Shown here: piece by piece, positions 16,407 through 24,981 of the stretch
How positions within the stretch are numbered: position 1 is the first letter of the stretch
Layout of the letters: the number at the start of each line of letters is the position of its first letter
Origin: Deltaproteobacteria bacterium
GTDB lineage: Bacteria; Desulfobacterota; GWC2-55-46; DRME01
DNA length: 53,429 nucleotides
Assembly: GCA_011375175.1 (NCBI GenBank)
Contig: DRME01000110.1
Coordinates: forward strand, 1-53,429
Direction: 5' to 3'
Notes under the pieces: generated by a model
The model's input: only the letters and a program-made list of their open reading frames with translations
The model's database searches: none
What the model was told of the DNA's origin: nothing
Made by a program: the position numbers and the translations under genes

Positions 16407-17234
16407 GTGAAGTGCCGGTGTGGCGGGTGGTGGCTGGTGGGCCTCTCTTTCGCAGTCCTTGCGTTGCACGGCTGCAGCGAGGACGGTCTGCGGGCCGACT
16501 TCGAGGCGGCCGAGCTGGCGCTCGCCGGGGGCCGTTACATCGAGGCCGAACGGCTGTACCGGCGCATCGTAAAGGAGGACCCGGCCGGGCCCCTGGCCCC
16601 CAAGAGCCAATACAGGCTGGGCTTCATATACGACCACTACCTCGACGACGCCTCGAGGGCGCTCGACGCCTACGAGGTCCTGCTCGGCTCCTACCCCGGG
16701 AGCCCGGAGGCCGCGGAGGCGAGGGGCCGGCGGGCTGAACTCTACTCGCGGCTCGGCGCTCACCGCAAGGCTATAGAGGACTACCAGGTCCTCAAAGAGC
16801 TCGCCCGGGGGCCGGGAAAGGCCGACTACCAGTTCCGCATAGCCATGGAGTATCTGAAGATGAACGACCTGAGGCAGGCGAGGATCGAGCTCGGCGAGAT
16901 AGTGAAGGCCGACCCGGCGAGCGAGCTTGCGCCGCGGGTCTACTTCCACACGGCCTCGACCTACTACATCGAGGGCGAGCTTGCAAGGGCCGTGGAGAAC
17001 TACGAGAGGGTGATGAGGGACTTTCCCGACGACCCCCTGGCGCTGGAGGCGGCCATCGGCATGGCCGCGGCCCTGGAGGAATCGGGGGACCTGGAGGGGG
17101 CGCTCCGGATGCTGCGCTCCGTGGAGAAGCGCTATCCGAACAGCGGGGTCGTCACGACACGGATAGGGCGCATCGAGAAGCGACTCGGCAAGAGGCCGGG
17201 GAGCAAGGCTGAGAAGGGCCGCCGGCGGCGGTGA
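16407..17234 (+). CDS. TPR-repeat outer-membrane-type lipoprotein
   Basis: The function is not assigned. The N-terminus has a lipoprotein signal: a short basic start, a hydrophobic stretch (LVGLSFAVLA) and the lipobox LHGC followed by Ser-Glu, which does not suggest inner-membrane retention. The rest is at least five TPR-like helical pairs (for example GGRYIEAERLYRRIVKEDP, GELARAVENYERVMRDFPDD), ending in a lysine/arginine-rich tail. The architecture is like BamD or YbgF/CpoB, but I see no feature that decides between them. I prefer the GTG at 16407, 8 nt after a GGGGGT run; a TTG one codon upstream is possible. gpsA follows 13 bp later, so they are likely co-transcribed. Confidence 0.8.
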   Translation: MKCRCGGWWLVGLSFAVLALHGCSEDGLRADFEAAELALAGGRYIEAERLYRRIVKEDPAGPLAPKSQYRLGFIYDHYLDDASRALDAYEVLLGSYPGSPEAAEARGRRAELYSRLGAHRKAIEDYQVLKELARGPGKADYQFRIAMEYLKMNDLRQARIELGEIVKADPASELAPRVYFHTASTYYIEGELARAVENYERVMRDFPDDPLALEAAIGMAAALEESGDLEGALRMLRSVEKRYPNSGVVTTRIGRIEKRLGKRPGSKAEKGRRRR

Positions 17235-17247
17235 GCGGGATCTGCCG

Positions 17248-18264
17248 ATGAAGAACAGTTCGGACCTCAACGACGTGAAGGTGAGCGTGCTCGGCGCCGG
17301 GAGCTGGGGCACCACACTGGCCGACCTCCTGGGCCGAAAGGGCCTCAGGACGACGCTCTGGGTGAGAGAGGCTGAGCTTCTCGAGACGATGGAGAAGACG
17401 GGCGAGAACGAGATATTTCTGCCGGGCGTTAAGATTTCGGAGAACGTGCTGCCCACGGGCTCCCTCGAGGTGGCCTGCCGGGCCCCTCTCATCGTCTGCG
17501 CCGTGCCCACCCACGGCGCAAGGGAGGTCTTCAAGGAAGCGGCCCGCTTCATCTCCGACCCCGAGACGGTCATCGTGAGCGCCTCCAAGGGCATAGAGGA
17601 GGAGACGGGCATGAGGGTGAGCGAGATCATGGCCGACATGCTCCCGCCGGTCCGGGCCGTCGTGGTGCTCTCGGGACCGAGCTTCGCAAGGGAGGTCGCC
17701 ATGGGAAAGCCCACGGCCCTGTGCGCGGCGTCGGCGAACACGGAGGCGGCCCTGCTCGTGCAGAAGACCTTCAGCACCGACTGCTTCAGGGTGTACACAA
17801 ACAGCGACGTAACCGGGGTGGAGCTGGGCGGCGCCCTGAAGAACATCATCGCCATAGCCTCGGGCATATGCGGGGGGCTGGGGCTGGGCCCCAACGCCAG
17901 GGCGGCGCTCATAACGCGGGGACTCGCCGAGATGACGCGCCTGGGCACGGCCCTGGGCGCAAGGGCCGAGACGTTCTCGGGCCTGTCGGGGCTGGGTGAT
18001 CTGGTGCTCACCTGCACCGACGAGATGAGCCGCAACTACACGGTGGGACTCAGAGTGGGCCGGGGCGAGAAGCTCTGGACCATCATGTCGGAGATGAAGA
18101 TGGTGGCCGAGGGAGTGCGCACATCGCGGGCCGTGAAGACGCTCGCCGAGCGCCACGGCGTGGAGATGCCGATAACCGGCGAGGTGTGCAGCGTCCTCTA
18201 CGAGGACAAGGACCCCCGCAAGGCGGTAATGGAGCTCATGACGCGCAGGCTGCGCCGGGAGTAG
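17248..18264 (+). CDS. gpsA: Glycerol-3-phosphate dehydrogenase [NAD(P)+]
   Basis: GpsA reduces dihydroxyacetone phosphate to sn-glycerol-3-phosphate, the backbone for phospholipids. The 338-residue protein has the Rossmann motif [16 protein letters not shown] at the N-terminus, the substrate-binding segment [16 protein letters not shown], the catalytic lysine in [21 protein letters not shown], and [10 protein letters not shown] near residue 250. Length and order of motifs are normal. ATG 17248 has a weak GCGGGA upstream. It lies 13 bp after the TPR lipoprotein and 31 bp before pcm, so it is within a plus-strand operon-like run. Confidence 0.96.
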   Translation: MKNSSDLNDVKVSVLGAGSWGTTLADLLGRKGLRTTLWVREAELLETMEKTGENEIFLPGVKISENVLPTGSLEVACRAPLIVCAVPTHGAREVFKEAARFISDPETVIVSASKGIEEETGMRVSEIMADMLPPVRAVVVLSGPSFAREVAMGKPTALCAASANTEAALLVQKTFSTDCFRVYTNSDVTGVELGGALKNIIAIASGICGGLGLGPNARAALITRGLAEMTRLGTALGARAETFSGLSGLGDLVLTCTDEMSRNYTVGLRVGRGEKLWTIMSEMKMVAEGVRTSRAVKTLAERHGVEMPITGEVCSVLYEDKDPRKAVMELMTRRLRRE

Positions 18265-18295
18265 GCCGGCGTCGGGGGGAGGCGGAGGAGAAGAG

Positions 18296-19027
18296 ATGTA
18301 CCGACGGGCGCCCTCGCAGGCCGCGGTGACGGCCCTTGCTCTCCTCGGCCTGCTTTGCGGTGCCGGGGCGCAGGGCGCCGACCCCTACGAGAAGGTTAGG
18401 GCCCTCATGGTGGAGCGCCAGATCGAGGCCCGCGGCATCAAGGACAGGCGCGTGCTCGAGGCCATGGCCACGGTGCCGCGCCACGAGTTCGTGCCCGAGA
18501 CCTACCGCGACGAGGCCTACGCCGACCACCCCCTGCCCATAGGAGAGGGCCAGACGATCTCGCAGCCCTACGTCGTCGCCCTCATGACCGAGCTCCTCGA
18601 TCTCAAGGGCGGGGAGAAGGTGCTCGAGATAGGCACGGGCTCGGGCTACCAGGCCGCCGTGCTCGCCGCCGTCACGGAGAGGGTCTACACCATGGAGATC
18701 CGCGCCGCCCTGGCCAAGGAGGCGGCCGCAAGGCTCGAGCGCCTGGGCTACAGGCAGGTGCGCACACGGCTCGGCGACGGCTACTACGGCTGGCCCGAGG
18801 AGGCGCCGTTCGACGCCATCATAGTGACGGCGGCGGCCAACCACGTCCCCCCGCCGCTGCTGGCCCAGCTCAAGGAGGGAGGACGGCTCGTCATCCCCAT
18901 AGGCTCGACGAGGTACTACCAGACGCTCACGCGCATAACCAGGGTCGAGGGCGAATTCGAGGTGGAGCACGTAACGAGCGTCATGTTCGTGCCCATGGTG
19001 GGGGCGGCGCAGAAACAGCGCCCCTGA
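18296..19027 (+). CDS. pcm: Protein-L-isoaspartate O-methyltransferase with an N-terminal signal-like segment
   Basis: PIMT methylates isoaspartyl residues in aged proteins with SAM to start their repair. The core (from about residue 32, [13 protein letters not shown]) is complete, with [17 protein letters not shown] and the SAM motif [16 protein letters not shown]. Unusually, the core is preceded by about 28 residues that look like a cleavable signal peptide (arginines, then [18 protein letters not shown]). If real, the enzyme would be exported to a compartment without known SAM supply; the core methionine at residue 39 could also be a cytosolic start. ATG 18296 is preceded by GGAGGAGAAGAG, a strong ribosome-binding site, which supports the long form. 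Confidence 0.92.
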   Translation: MYRRAPSQAAVTALALLGLLCGAGAQGADPYEKVRALMVERQIEARGIKDRRVLEAMATVPRHEFVPETYRDEAYADHPLPIGEGQTISQPYVVALMTELLDLKGGEKVLEIGTGSGYQAAVLAAVTERVYTMEIRAALAKEAAARLERLGYRQVRTRLGDGYYGWPEEAPFDAIIVTAAANHVPPPLLAQLKEGGRLVIPIGSTRYYQTLTRITRVEGEFEVEHVTSVMFVPMVGAAQKQRP

Positions 19028-19040
19028 CGGCGGCGCCATA

Positions 19041-20444
19041 ATGCACCAGGAACGCATAGCCATAGAGAGCCCGGCGGCGGCGCTGCGCGCCATCTCACGC
19101 CTTGAGATGCCCTTTGCCTGCCGCTGCCAGGCCGAGGGGGCCGGCGGCCCGCTCGTGCTGCTCGGCGCCGAACCCTACATGGTCCTGAGCTGCGACGGCC
19201 GCGGCACAAGACTCTCCGGCGCGCGGGACGGACTCTTCGCCGACCCCTTCTCGGCTCTCTCCGCGATCATCGCCGACCACGCCCCCCTTCCAGAAGCAGA
19301 AGGCCCCTTCCCATTCAACGGCGGGGCCTTCGGCTACTTCTCCTACGACCTGAAGGACCTTGTCGAGCCCTCCCGCCGCCCCGCCTCCCAGCCCGCCGCC
19401 TCACAGGCGGTCGAACTCGCCGCCGCGGGGCTACCCCGCGCGCTCCTCGGCTTCTACGATCCCGTGATAGTATGGGAGGAAGAGACACGGCGGGCGTGGG
19501 CCGTATCCTACCAGACGCAAGGCTGGCAGGGCAGGCTCGAAAGACTCAGGGAGGCCCTCTCTCTCGGCGGGCCGGAGCCCGGAGCCCTGCGGCCCTCGCG
19601 GTTCTGTCTCTCCGACTTTACGCGCGAGGGCTACATGGAAGCCGTCGAAAGGGCCATAGACTACATAGCGGCGGGCGACATATACCAGGTGAACCTCTCG
19701 CAGCGGCTCGTACTCGAGTGGAGCGCTCCGGCGCTGCGCGCCTTCGAGGCCCTCGGCGGCACGGACGGCGCGCCGTTTTCGGCATACCTCGACGCCGGCC
19801 CCTTCCAGGTGGTCTCTAACTCGCCGGAGCTTCTTTTGCGTGTAAGGGGGCGCAGGGCGGAGACACGGCCCATAAAGGGGACGCGGCGCAGGGGAGCGGA
19901 CCGCCGGGCCGACAGGGCCATGGTCGATGAGCTGAGAAACAGCCCCAAGGAGCGGGCCGAGCACGTCATGATAGTGGACCTGGAGCGTAACGACCTCGGC
20001 AGGGTCTGCGAGCCCGGGACGGTGCGCGTGCGCTCCTTCGGGCGCATAGAGACCTTCCCCGGCCTCCACCACATGGTCTCGGTAGTCGAGGGGAGGCTGA
20101 GAGAGGGCGTCGACTCGGCACAGTGCCTGCGCAACGTCTTTCCCGGCGGCTCCATAACGGGGGCGCCCAAGATCAGGGCCATGGAGATAATCGACGAGCT
20201 CGAGCCCACGCCCAGGGAACTCTACACGGGAGCCGTCGGATGGTGCGACCTCTCGGGCGACATGGAGCTGGCCATGGCCATACGGACGGCGGTGGTCAAG
20301 GACGGGCTCATGTACCTCGGTGTGGGCGGCGCGGTCGTTGCCGACTCCGACCCCGCCTGCGAATACGACGAAACGATCCTCAAGGCCGCCGGCTTCCTCG
20401 CGGTGGCCGGTGTGAACGATGGGCTACGCATACGTAAACGGTGA
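19041..20444 (+). CDS. pabB: Aminodeoxychorismate synthase component I
   Basis: PabB converts chorismate and glutamine-derived ammonia to 4-amino-4-deoxychorismate for folate synthesis. The 467-residue protein has the chorismate-binding fold. The early segment FNGGAFGYFSYDL, the signature PIKGTRRRG (PIKGT with lysine marks PabB; TrpE has PIAGT), the metal-site segment MIVDLERNDLGRV and FPGGSITGAPKIRAMEII are all present. The adjacent pabC, overlapping by 26 nt, supports PabB over TrpE. The glutamine amidotransferase partner (PabA) is not in the window. ATG 19041 lies 13 bp after pcm, so the genes are probably co-transcribed. Confidence 0.93.
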   Translation: MHQERIAIESPAAALRAISRLEMPFACRCQAEGAGGPLVLLGAEPYMVLSCDGRGTRLSGARDGLFADPFSALSAIIADHAPLPEAEGPFPFNGGAFGYFSYDLKDLVEPSRRPASQPAASQAVELAAAGLPRALLGFYDPVIVWEEETRRAWAVSYQTQGWQGRLERLREALSLGGPEPGALRPSRFCLSDFTREGYMEAVERAIDYIAAGDIYQVNLSQRLVLEWSAPALRAFEALGGTDGAPFSAYLDAGPFQVVSNSPELLLRVRGRRAETRPIKGTRRRGADRRADRAMVDELRNSPKERAEHVMIVDLERNDLGRVCEPGTVRVRSFGRIETFPGLHHMVSVVEGRLREGVDSAQCLRNVFPGGSITGAPKIRAMEIIDELEPTPRELYTGAVGWCDLSGDMELAMAIRTAVVKDGLMYLGVGGAVVADSDPACEYDETILKAAGFLAVAGVNDGLRIRKR

Positions 20445-21297
20445 GATGGTGCCCGCGGAGAAGGCCGCGGTCAGCGTCTTCGACCGGGGCTTCCTCTACG
20501 GCGACGGCCTCTTCGAGACGATGAAGGCCTATGACGGCCGCGTCTTCCTCTTCAGGGAACACATGGAGAGGCTGCGCCGCGGCGCCGTGGCGCTTGGCAT
20601 AAGCACCTCGCCTCTGAAGGGGCTCCGCCGCGCGGCGGCCGAGCTCATGGAGCGTAACGGCCTCGTGCGCGGCGAGGCCCGCCTGCGGGTCACCCTCACC
20701 CGCGGCGTATTCGACGGCGGACACGGCCCCGTCGGGAGGACGAGGCCCACCGTCGTCCTCACGGCCGGGGCGCTCGACGACGGGGCGCTCTCGCGGCTTC
20801 GGCGCCGCGGCGTAAGGGCCGTGCTCGCCTCGGTGCCGGCGCCGCCGCTTGCGGCGTTCAAGACGCTAAACTACCTCCCCTGCGTCATGGCCAAGGCCGG
20901 GGCCCGGCGCGCCGGCGCCTTCGAGGCCCTCTTCACGACGGCCGACGGCCGCCTCACCGAAGGCACATCGACAAACCTCTTCATCGCAAGGGACGGAACC
21001 CTCTTGACGCCGCCGCCCGAGTCGGGCCTGCTGCCCGGCATAACACGCCGCGCCGTCATGGAGATGGCCGGGGAGGCCGGCATATCCGTCGTCGAGGCCG
21101 ACCTGCGCAGCCGCGACCTCTACGAGGCCGACGAGGCGATGCTCACGAACTCGATAATAGAGGTGGTGCCGCTCGTGGCCGTCGGGGACCGGCCGATCGG
21201 CACTGGCGCTCCCGGCGACCTCACACGCCTGGTACAGTCGCTCTACAGCGCGGCGCTCAGCCGACTCGCCTCCCGCCGCCGGGCGGCGGCGCCTTGA
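20419..21297 (+). CDS. pabC: Aminodeoxychorismate lyase / class IV aminotransferase
   Basis: This PLP enzyme most likely splits aminodeoxychorismate into pyruvate and p-aminobenzoate. The 292-residue class IV fold starts YVNGEMVPAEKAAVSVFDRG and FLYGDGLFETMKAY. The Schiff-base lysine is in FKTLNYLPCVMAK, and the cofactor loop is EGTSTNLFIARDG. D-amino acid and branched-chain aminotransferases share the fold; the 26-nt overlap with pabB is the main reason to call PabC. ATG 20419 lies inside the pabB end, implying translational coupling. The stop codon lies within the -35 element of the next gene's candidate promoter. Confidence 0.86.
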   Translation: MGYAYVNGEMVPAEKAAVSVFDRGFLYGDGLFETMKAYDGRVFLFREHMERLRRGAVALGISTSPLKGLRRAAAELMERNGLVRGEARLRVTLTRGVFDGGHGPVGRTRPTVVLTAGALDDGALSRLRRRGVRAVLASVPAPPLAAFKTLNYLPCVMAKAGARRAGAFEALFTTADGRLTEGTSTNLFIARDGTLLTPPPESGLLPGITRRAVMEMAGEAGISVVEADLRSRDLYEADEAMLTNSIIEVVPLVAVGDRPIGTGAPGDLTRLVQSLYSAALSRLASRRRAAAP

Positions 21298-21322
21298 TTT
21301 TCCGGCCGCCATTCGGTATATT
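21294..21322 (+). promoter_or_regulatory. Candidate promoter giving a leaderless GGDEF mRNA
   Basis: TTGATT (21294-21299) and TATATT (21317-21322) have a 17-bp spacer and overlap the end of pabC. The usual start, 6-8 nt after the -10, coincides with the ATG of the next gene at 21329, and no Shine-Dalgarno sequence precedes that ATG. Confidence 0.5.
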
Positions 21323-21328
21323 TTCCTT

Positions 21329-22402
21329 ATGAAACCGGCAGACGCCAAAGGTCCGGGCGGCGAAAGCGAAGGCGCCGCGGACGGCGGGTCCGGGCACACG
21401 AGGTGGACGCCCGAGCTCGATACGCTCGTAGAGGTCGGCAAGGCCGTAACCTCTTCGCTCGACATCACCCATATCCTCAAGGTGGTGATGGAGAAGATAA
21501 GCGAGCTCTTCCGTCCCTCCAACTGGTCGCTTCTCCTCCTGGACGAACGCAGCGGCGAACTCACCTTCGAGATAGTCGTGGGCGAAGGGGCCGAAAAGAT
21601 AAGGGAGCTGAGGCTAAAGCCCGGCGAAGGCATAGCCGGCTGGGTGGCCCGCGAGGGCGTGCCGCTTCTCGTCCCCGACGTGGCCACAGACCCGCGCTTC
21701 TGCGGCAAGATCGACAGGCTCGCCGGCTTCTCGACGAAGTCGGTCGTATGCGTGCCCCTGAAGGCAAAGGGCAGGTGCCAGGGCGTAATCGAGCTCATCA
21801 ACTCGGTGGAGTCCTTCACCGAGGACGACCTGCGCCTGCTCAGCGCGCTCGCCGACTACACGGCCATCGCCATAGAGAACGCCAAGTACCTCGACAAGGT
21901 GGAAGAGCTCACCATAACCGACGACCTCACCGGCCTCTACAACACGCGCCACCTCCACAGCTGCCTCGAATACGAGGTCGAGAGGGCGCGGCGCTACGAA
22001 TACGACGTCTCCATGATATTCCTCGACATCGACAGCTTCAAGTCCATCAACGACCGGTACGGCCACCTCCGCGGCTCGAGGCTTCTGTGCGAGGCCGGCT
22101 CTCTCATCAGAAAGAACGTGAGGAGCGCCGACATAGTATGCCGCTACGGCGGCGACGAGTTCGTCGTGCTCCTGCCCCAGACCTCGAAGAAGAACGCCAT
22201 GGCGGCGGCCGAGAAGCTGCGGGAGGCGCTGCGCAGCCACAGCTTCCTGCGCGGCGACGGCCTGGACTGCCGCATAACGGCCAGCTTCGGCGTGGCCTCG
22301 TTCCCGGCCGACGCAAAGGACAAGTACGAGCTCATAAGCCTTGCGGACAGGGCCATGTACAAGATCAAGAACCTGACAAAAGACGGGGTGTCATGTCTTT
22401 GA
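21329..22402 (+). CDS. GAF-GGDEF diguanylate cyclase
   Basis: This protein likely makes cyclic di-GMP from two GTP in response to a small ligand. The 357 residues comprise a GAF domain (about 28-185; LKPGEGIAGWVAREGVPLLV) and a GGDEF domain (about 190-350) opening with DDLTGLYNTRHL. The active-site motif GGDEF is intact at 274-278. The product-inhibition I-site RSAD (265-268) sits exactly five residues before it. There is no membrane segment, so it is cytosolic. Its own promoter would make the mRNA leaderless. The next gene overlaps its end by 10 nt. The link to the PrsKR genes downstream may be regulatory, but this is inference. Confidence 0.92.
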   Translation: MKPADAKGPGGESEGAADGGSGHTRWTPELDTLVEVGKAVTSSLDITHILKVVMEKISELFRPSNWSLLLLDERSGELTFEIVVGEGAEKIRELRLKPGEGIAGWVAREGVPLLVPDVATDPRFCGKIDRLAGFSTKSVVCVPLKAKGRCQGVIELINSVESFTEDDLRLLSALADYTAIAIENAKYLDKVEELTITDDLTGLYNTRHLHSCLEYEVERARRYEYDVSMIFLDIDSFKSINDRYGHLRGSRLLCEAGSLIRKNVRSADIVCRYGGDEFVVLLPQTSKKNAMAAAEKLREALRSHSFLRGDGLDCRITASFGVASFPADAKDKYELISLADRAMYKIKNLTKDGVSCL

Positions 22403-22779
22403 GAAGGCGGCGGCTCATCGGCGCACGGCCGGTCGCCGCCGCAGCGGCCGCGCTGCTCGCGGCGCTGCTCGCCGGCGGCTGCGCCACGGTGACGCGCACG
22501 GCCGTGGGCGTGCCCATAGAGGCCGAACGCGTCGAGGCCATACGCCCCGGCGAGACGACAGAGGCCGAGATAATCGGCGCCTTCGGAGAGCCGGCCGGGA
22601 TATCGAGGGACGGGGACGGCGACAAACTCGTCTTCCGATACGAGCAGAGGGAGGTCCCCTCCTACTTCGGCGGCCTCGTGGTGAACGAAAAGAGGGCGTC
22701 GGTGCGGACGACGACCCTGGAGGTGACCATCCGCAACGGGAAGGTCAGCTCCTACCGCCTGACGACGACGGAGAAATGA
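22393..22779 (+). CDS. Small BamE/SmpA-like lipoprotein
   Basis: This 128-residue protein begins with a basic region and a long alanine/leucine stretch ending in the lipobox LAGGC. The mature part reads IRPGETTEAEIIGAFGEP and then LVFRYEQREVPSYFG, resembling the small BamE/SmpA-OmlA fold, which often assists outer-membrane assembly. The exact function is unknown. The ATG at 22393 overlaps the end of the GGDEF gene by 10 nt, so translation is probably coupled. It is followed 61 bp later by prsK. Confidence 0.75.
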   Translation: MSLRRRRLIGARPVAAAAAALLAALLAGGCATVTRTAVGVPIEAERVEAIRPGETTEAEIIGAFGEPAGISRDGDGDKLVFRYEQREVPSYFGGLVVNEKRASVRTTTLEVTIRNGKVSSYRLTTTEK

Positions 22780-22840
22780 GGCGCCCGGCCCCCCGCCCGG
22801 CCCCCCGCCGCCGCGCACGCCCGTACCTGCGAGAGGTGTC

Positions 22841-24952
22841 GTGAGCCTGTACGCCTACCTTGCCCTTCTGCCCGCTGCAAGCGTCGTGCTCTGTGCGTCG
22901 CTGGGTCTTTTCACCCTCTCGCGCAACCCACGCAATCCCGCCAACATCGGGCTCTTCGGCGGCCTGGCCGCCCTCACCGTCGTCGAGACCGGCGCGGCCT
23001 TCATGCTCCTGCACGCGGGCGATGCTACGGGCCTTGTGGCCGGCGCCCGCCTGGCGGCGGCCGGCATGGCGCTCCTGCCGCCGCTGTGGCTCGTCTTCAC
23101 GCTATCGTTTGCAAGGAGCGAGCCTGCGGCGGTGCTCAGACGGTGGTCTCCCGTCCTGGCCGCCTTCACGCTCCTCTCCCTCGTCTTCATCTACATCATA
23201 TGCCTCCACGCCCCATCCCCCCTGCGCGCCGTCCAGCCGAGCCTCTTCGCCCCTTCCCGCCACACCGTGACCGTCTCGACCGCGGGACGCTACCTCGCCG
23301 TATACGTGATACTCGGCCTCCTGCCGAGCCTTGCACACCTTGAGAACACGCTGCGCTCGTCCACGGGCGGGAAACGATGGTCGGTAAAGTACATAGTCTT
23401 CGGCGTCGGCGCGGTCCTGGTCTTCTTCGTCTACCTCGCAAGCCAGATGATGCTGCTCGGCGCAATGGAGCTTGAGCTCATGGCCACGGTCTCTGCGGTC
23501 ATACTCATCTCGGTCTCCCTGCTCGCCGTGTTCATCATCCGTTACAGGCTCATGGACGTGGACATCTTCATATCGAGGTACGTGGTATACAACTCGCTTG
23601 TGCTGCTCATCGTGGGCATATACCTCATCGCCGTGGGCCTCATCGCCCACGGCATCAAGTACTTCGACCTCCCCTTCGACTACTTCGTGACGACGCTCTT
23701 CGTCTTCGCGGCCCTTCTCCTGCTCATGGTCCTGCTCTTCAACACGCAGCTTCGCCGCCGCTTCCAGCTCTTCATAAACCGCCACTTCTACAGCCACAAG
23801 TACGAGTTCCGCGACAAGTGGATGGAGACCATCGAGCGGCTCGGCTCGTGCACCACCGTGGCCGCCACGGCCGACATACTGGTGGAGATGATATCGGAGA
23901 CGATGGGCACAAAAAAGGTCTTCCTCTGGCTCCACGAGCCGGGCATGAAGCGCTACAGGCTCATACGGCCGCCGGACGAGAACTCAAGTATAGGTGAAGA
24001 TCATCCGATAGTAAGGCATCTGAGCTCGCGCAAGAGACCCTTTTTCCTCAAGGAAGCGATGGAACGGGAGAAGAGGGACGAAGAGGCCGCAGACGCGCTG
24101 GAGCGGCTCGCCGAGCAGACCGGGGCCGTGCTCTGCGCCCCCCTTGCCGCAGGGGACGAACTGCTGGGCTTCACCCTCCAGCAGCCCGACCTAAGCGGCG
24201 AGGAGTACCGCCAGGACGACTTCGACATCCTCGGCGCCTTCACCGCCCAGGCGGCCGTGCAGATAAAGAACGCCATCCTCACCGACGACCTCATGGACAT
24301 GAAGGCCGTGGAGGGCTTTCACAAGATGAGCTCCTTCATAATGCACGACCTCAAGAACCTCACCAACTCGCTGTCGCTGGTGAGCCAGAACGCAAGACAC
24401 AACATGGACAACCCCGACTTCCAGCGTGACGCCATAAAGACCGTAGACGGCACGGTGCGGCGCATGAAGGAGCTCATAGGCAGGCTCTCGACCATAAGGA
24501 AGGGCCTGGAGCTGCGCCGGGAGCCCACCGACCTCTCGGCCGTCATCGAGGAGGCCGTGGCCAAGACGGTCGTGCCGCCGGAGAAGGAGATAACGCTCAC
24601 CAGGGAGCTTAGGGAGATGGGGCCTGTCATGGTGGACCCCATGGCCATGGAGATGGTGCTCGTAAACCTCATATCCAACGCCTGCGACGCCATAGCCTGC
24701 CGGGGGCGGGTGCACGTGAGCTCGGAGGCAAGCGACGGTTTCGCACGGATCGAGGTGAGCGACGACGGCGAGGGCATGTCGGCGGAATTCATGGAGCACT
24801 CTCTCTTCAAGCCCTTCATGAGCACCAAGAGCGGCGGCATCGGCATCGGGCTCTACCAGTGCAAGATAATCGTCGAGGCCCACAAGGGCCGCATCGAGGC
24901 GGAGAGCGAAGAGGGCCGCGGCACGACCTTCACCATACGGCTGCCCCTGTGA
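22841..24952 (+). CDS. prsK: PEP-CTERM system sensor histidine kinase PrsK
   Basis: PrsK is the membrane kinase paired with PrsR that controls exosortase/PEP-CTERM surface-protein and polysaccharide genes. The N-terminal ~290 residues contain about eight membrane segments (starting LYAYLALLPAASVVLCASLG). Residues ~320-485 form a GAF-like domain. The phospho-acceptor helix is SSFIMHDLKNLTNSLSLVSQ, and the ATPase has an N-box (NLISNACDAI), G1 (DDGEGM) and G2 (GGIGIGLYQCKII). The 703-residue size fits the family. The GTG start at 22841 has GAGAGGTG upstream. prsR follows 29 bp later. No exosortase gene is in the window. Confidence 0.9.
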   Translation: MSLYAYLALLPAASVVLCASLGLFTLSRNPRNPANIGLFGGLAALTVVETGAAFMLLHAGDATGLVAGARLAAAGMALLPPLWLVFTLSFARSEPAAVLRRWSPVLAAFTLLSLVFIYIICLHAPSPLRAVQPSLFAPSRHTVTVSTAGRYLAVYVILGLLPSLAHLENTLRSSTGGKRWSVKYIVFGVGAVLVFFVYLASQMMLLGAMELELMATVSAVILISVSLLAVFIIRYRLMDVDIFISRYVVYNSLVLLIVGIYLIAVGLIAHGIKYFDLPFDYFVTTLFVFAALLLLMVLLFNTQLRRRFQLFINRHFYSHKYEFRDKWMETIERLGSCTTVAATADILVEMISETMGTKKVFLWLHEPGMKRYRLIRPPDENSSIGEDHPIVRHLSSRKRPFFLKEAMEREKRDEEAADALERLAEQTGAVLCAPLAAGDELLGFTLQQPDLSGEEYRQDDFDILGAFTAQAAVQIKNAILTDDLMDMKAVEGFHKMSSFIMHDLKNLTNSLSLVSQNARHNMDNPDFQRDAIKTVDGTVRRMKELIGRLSTIRKGLELRREPTDLSAVIEEAVAKTVVPPEKEITLTRELREMGPVMVDPMAMEMVLVNLISNACDAIACRGRVHVSSEASDGFARIEVSDDGEGMSAEFMEHSLFKPFMSTKSGGIGIGLYQCKIIVEAHKGRIEAESEEGRGTTFTIRLPL

Positions 24953-24981
24953 GCCGCACCACCGCGCAAAGAGCGGAAACG

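Noticed and set aside
19041-20444. Anthranilate synthase component I (trpE) instead of pabB
   Set aside because: The PIKGT signature with lysine and the overlapping class IV lyase gene favour the folate enzyme.
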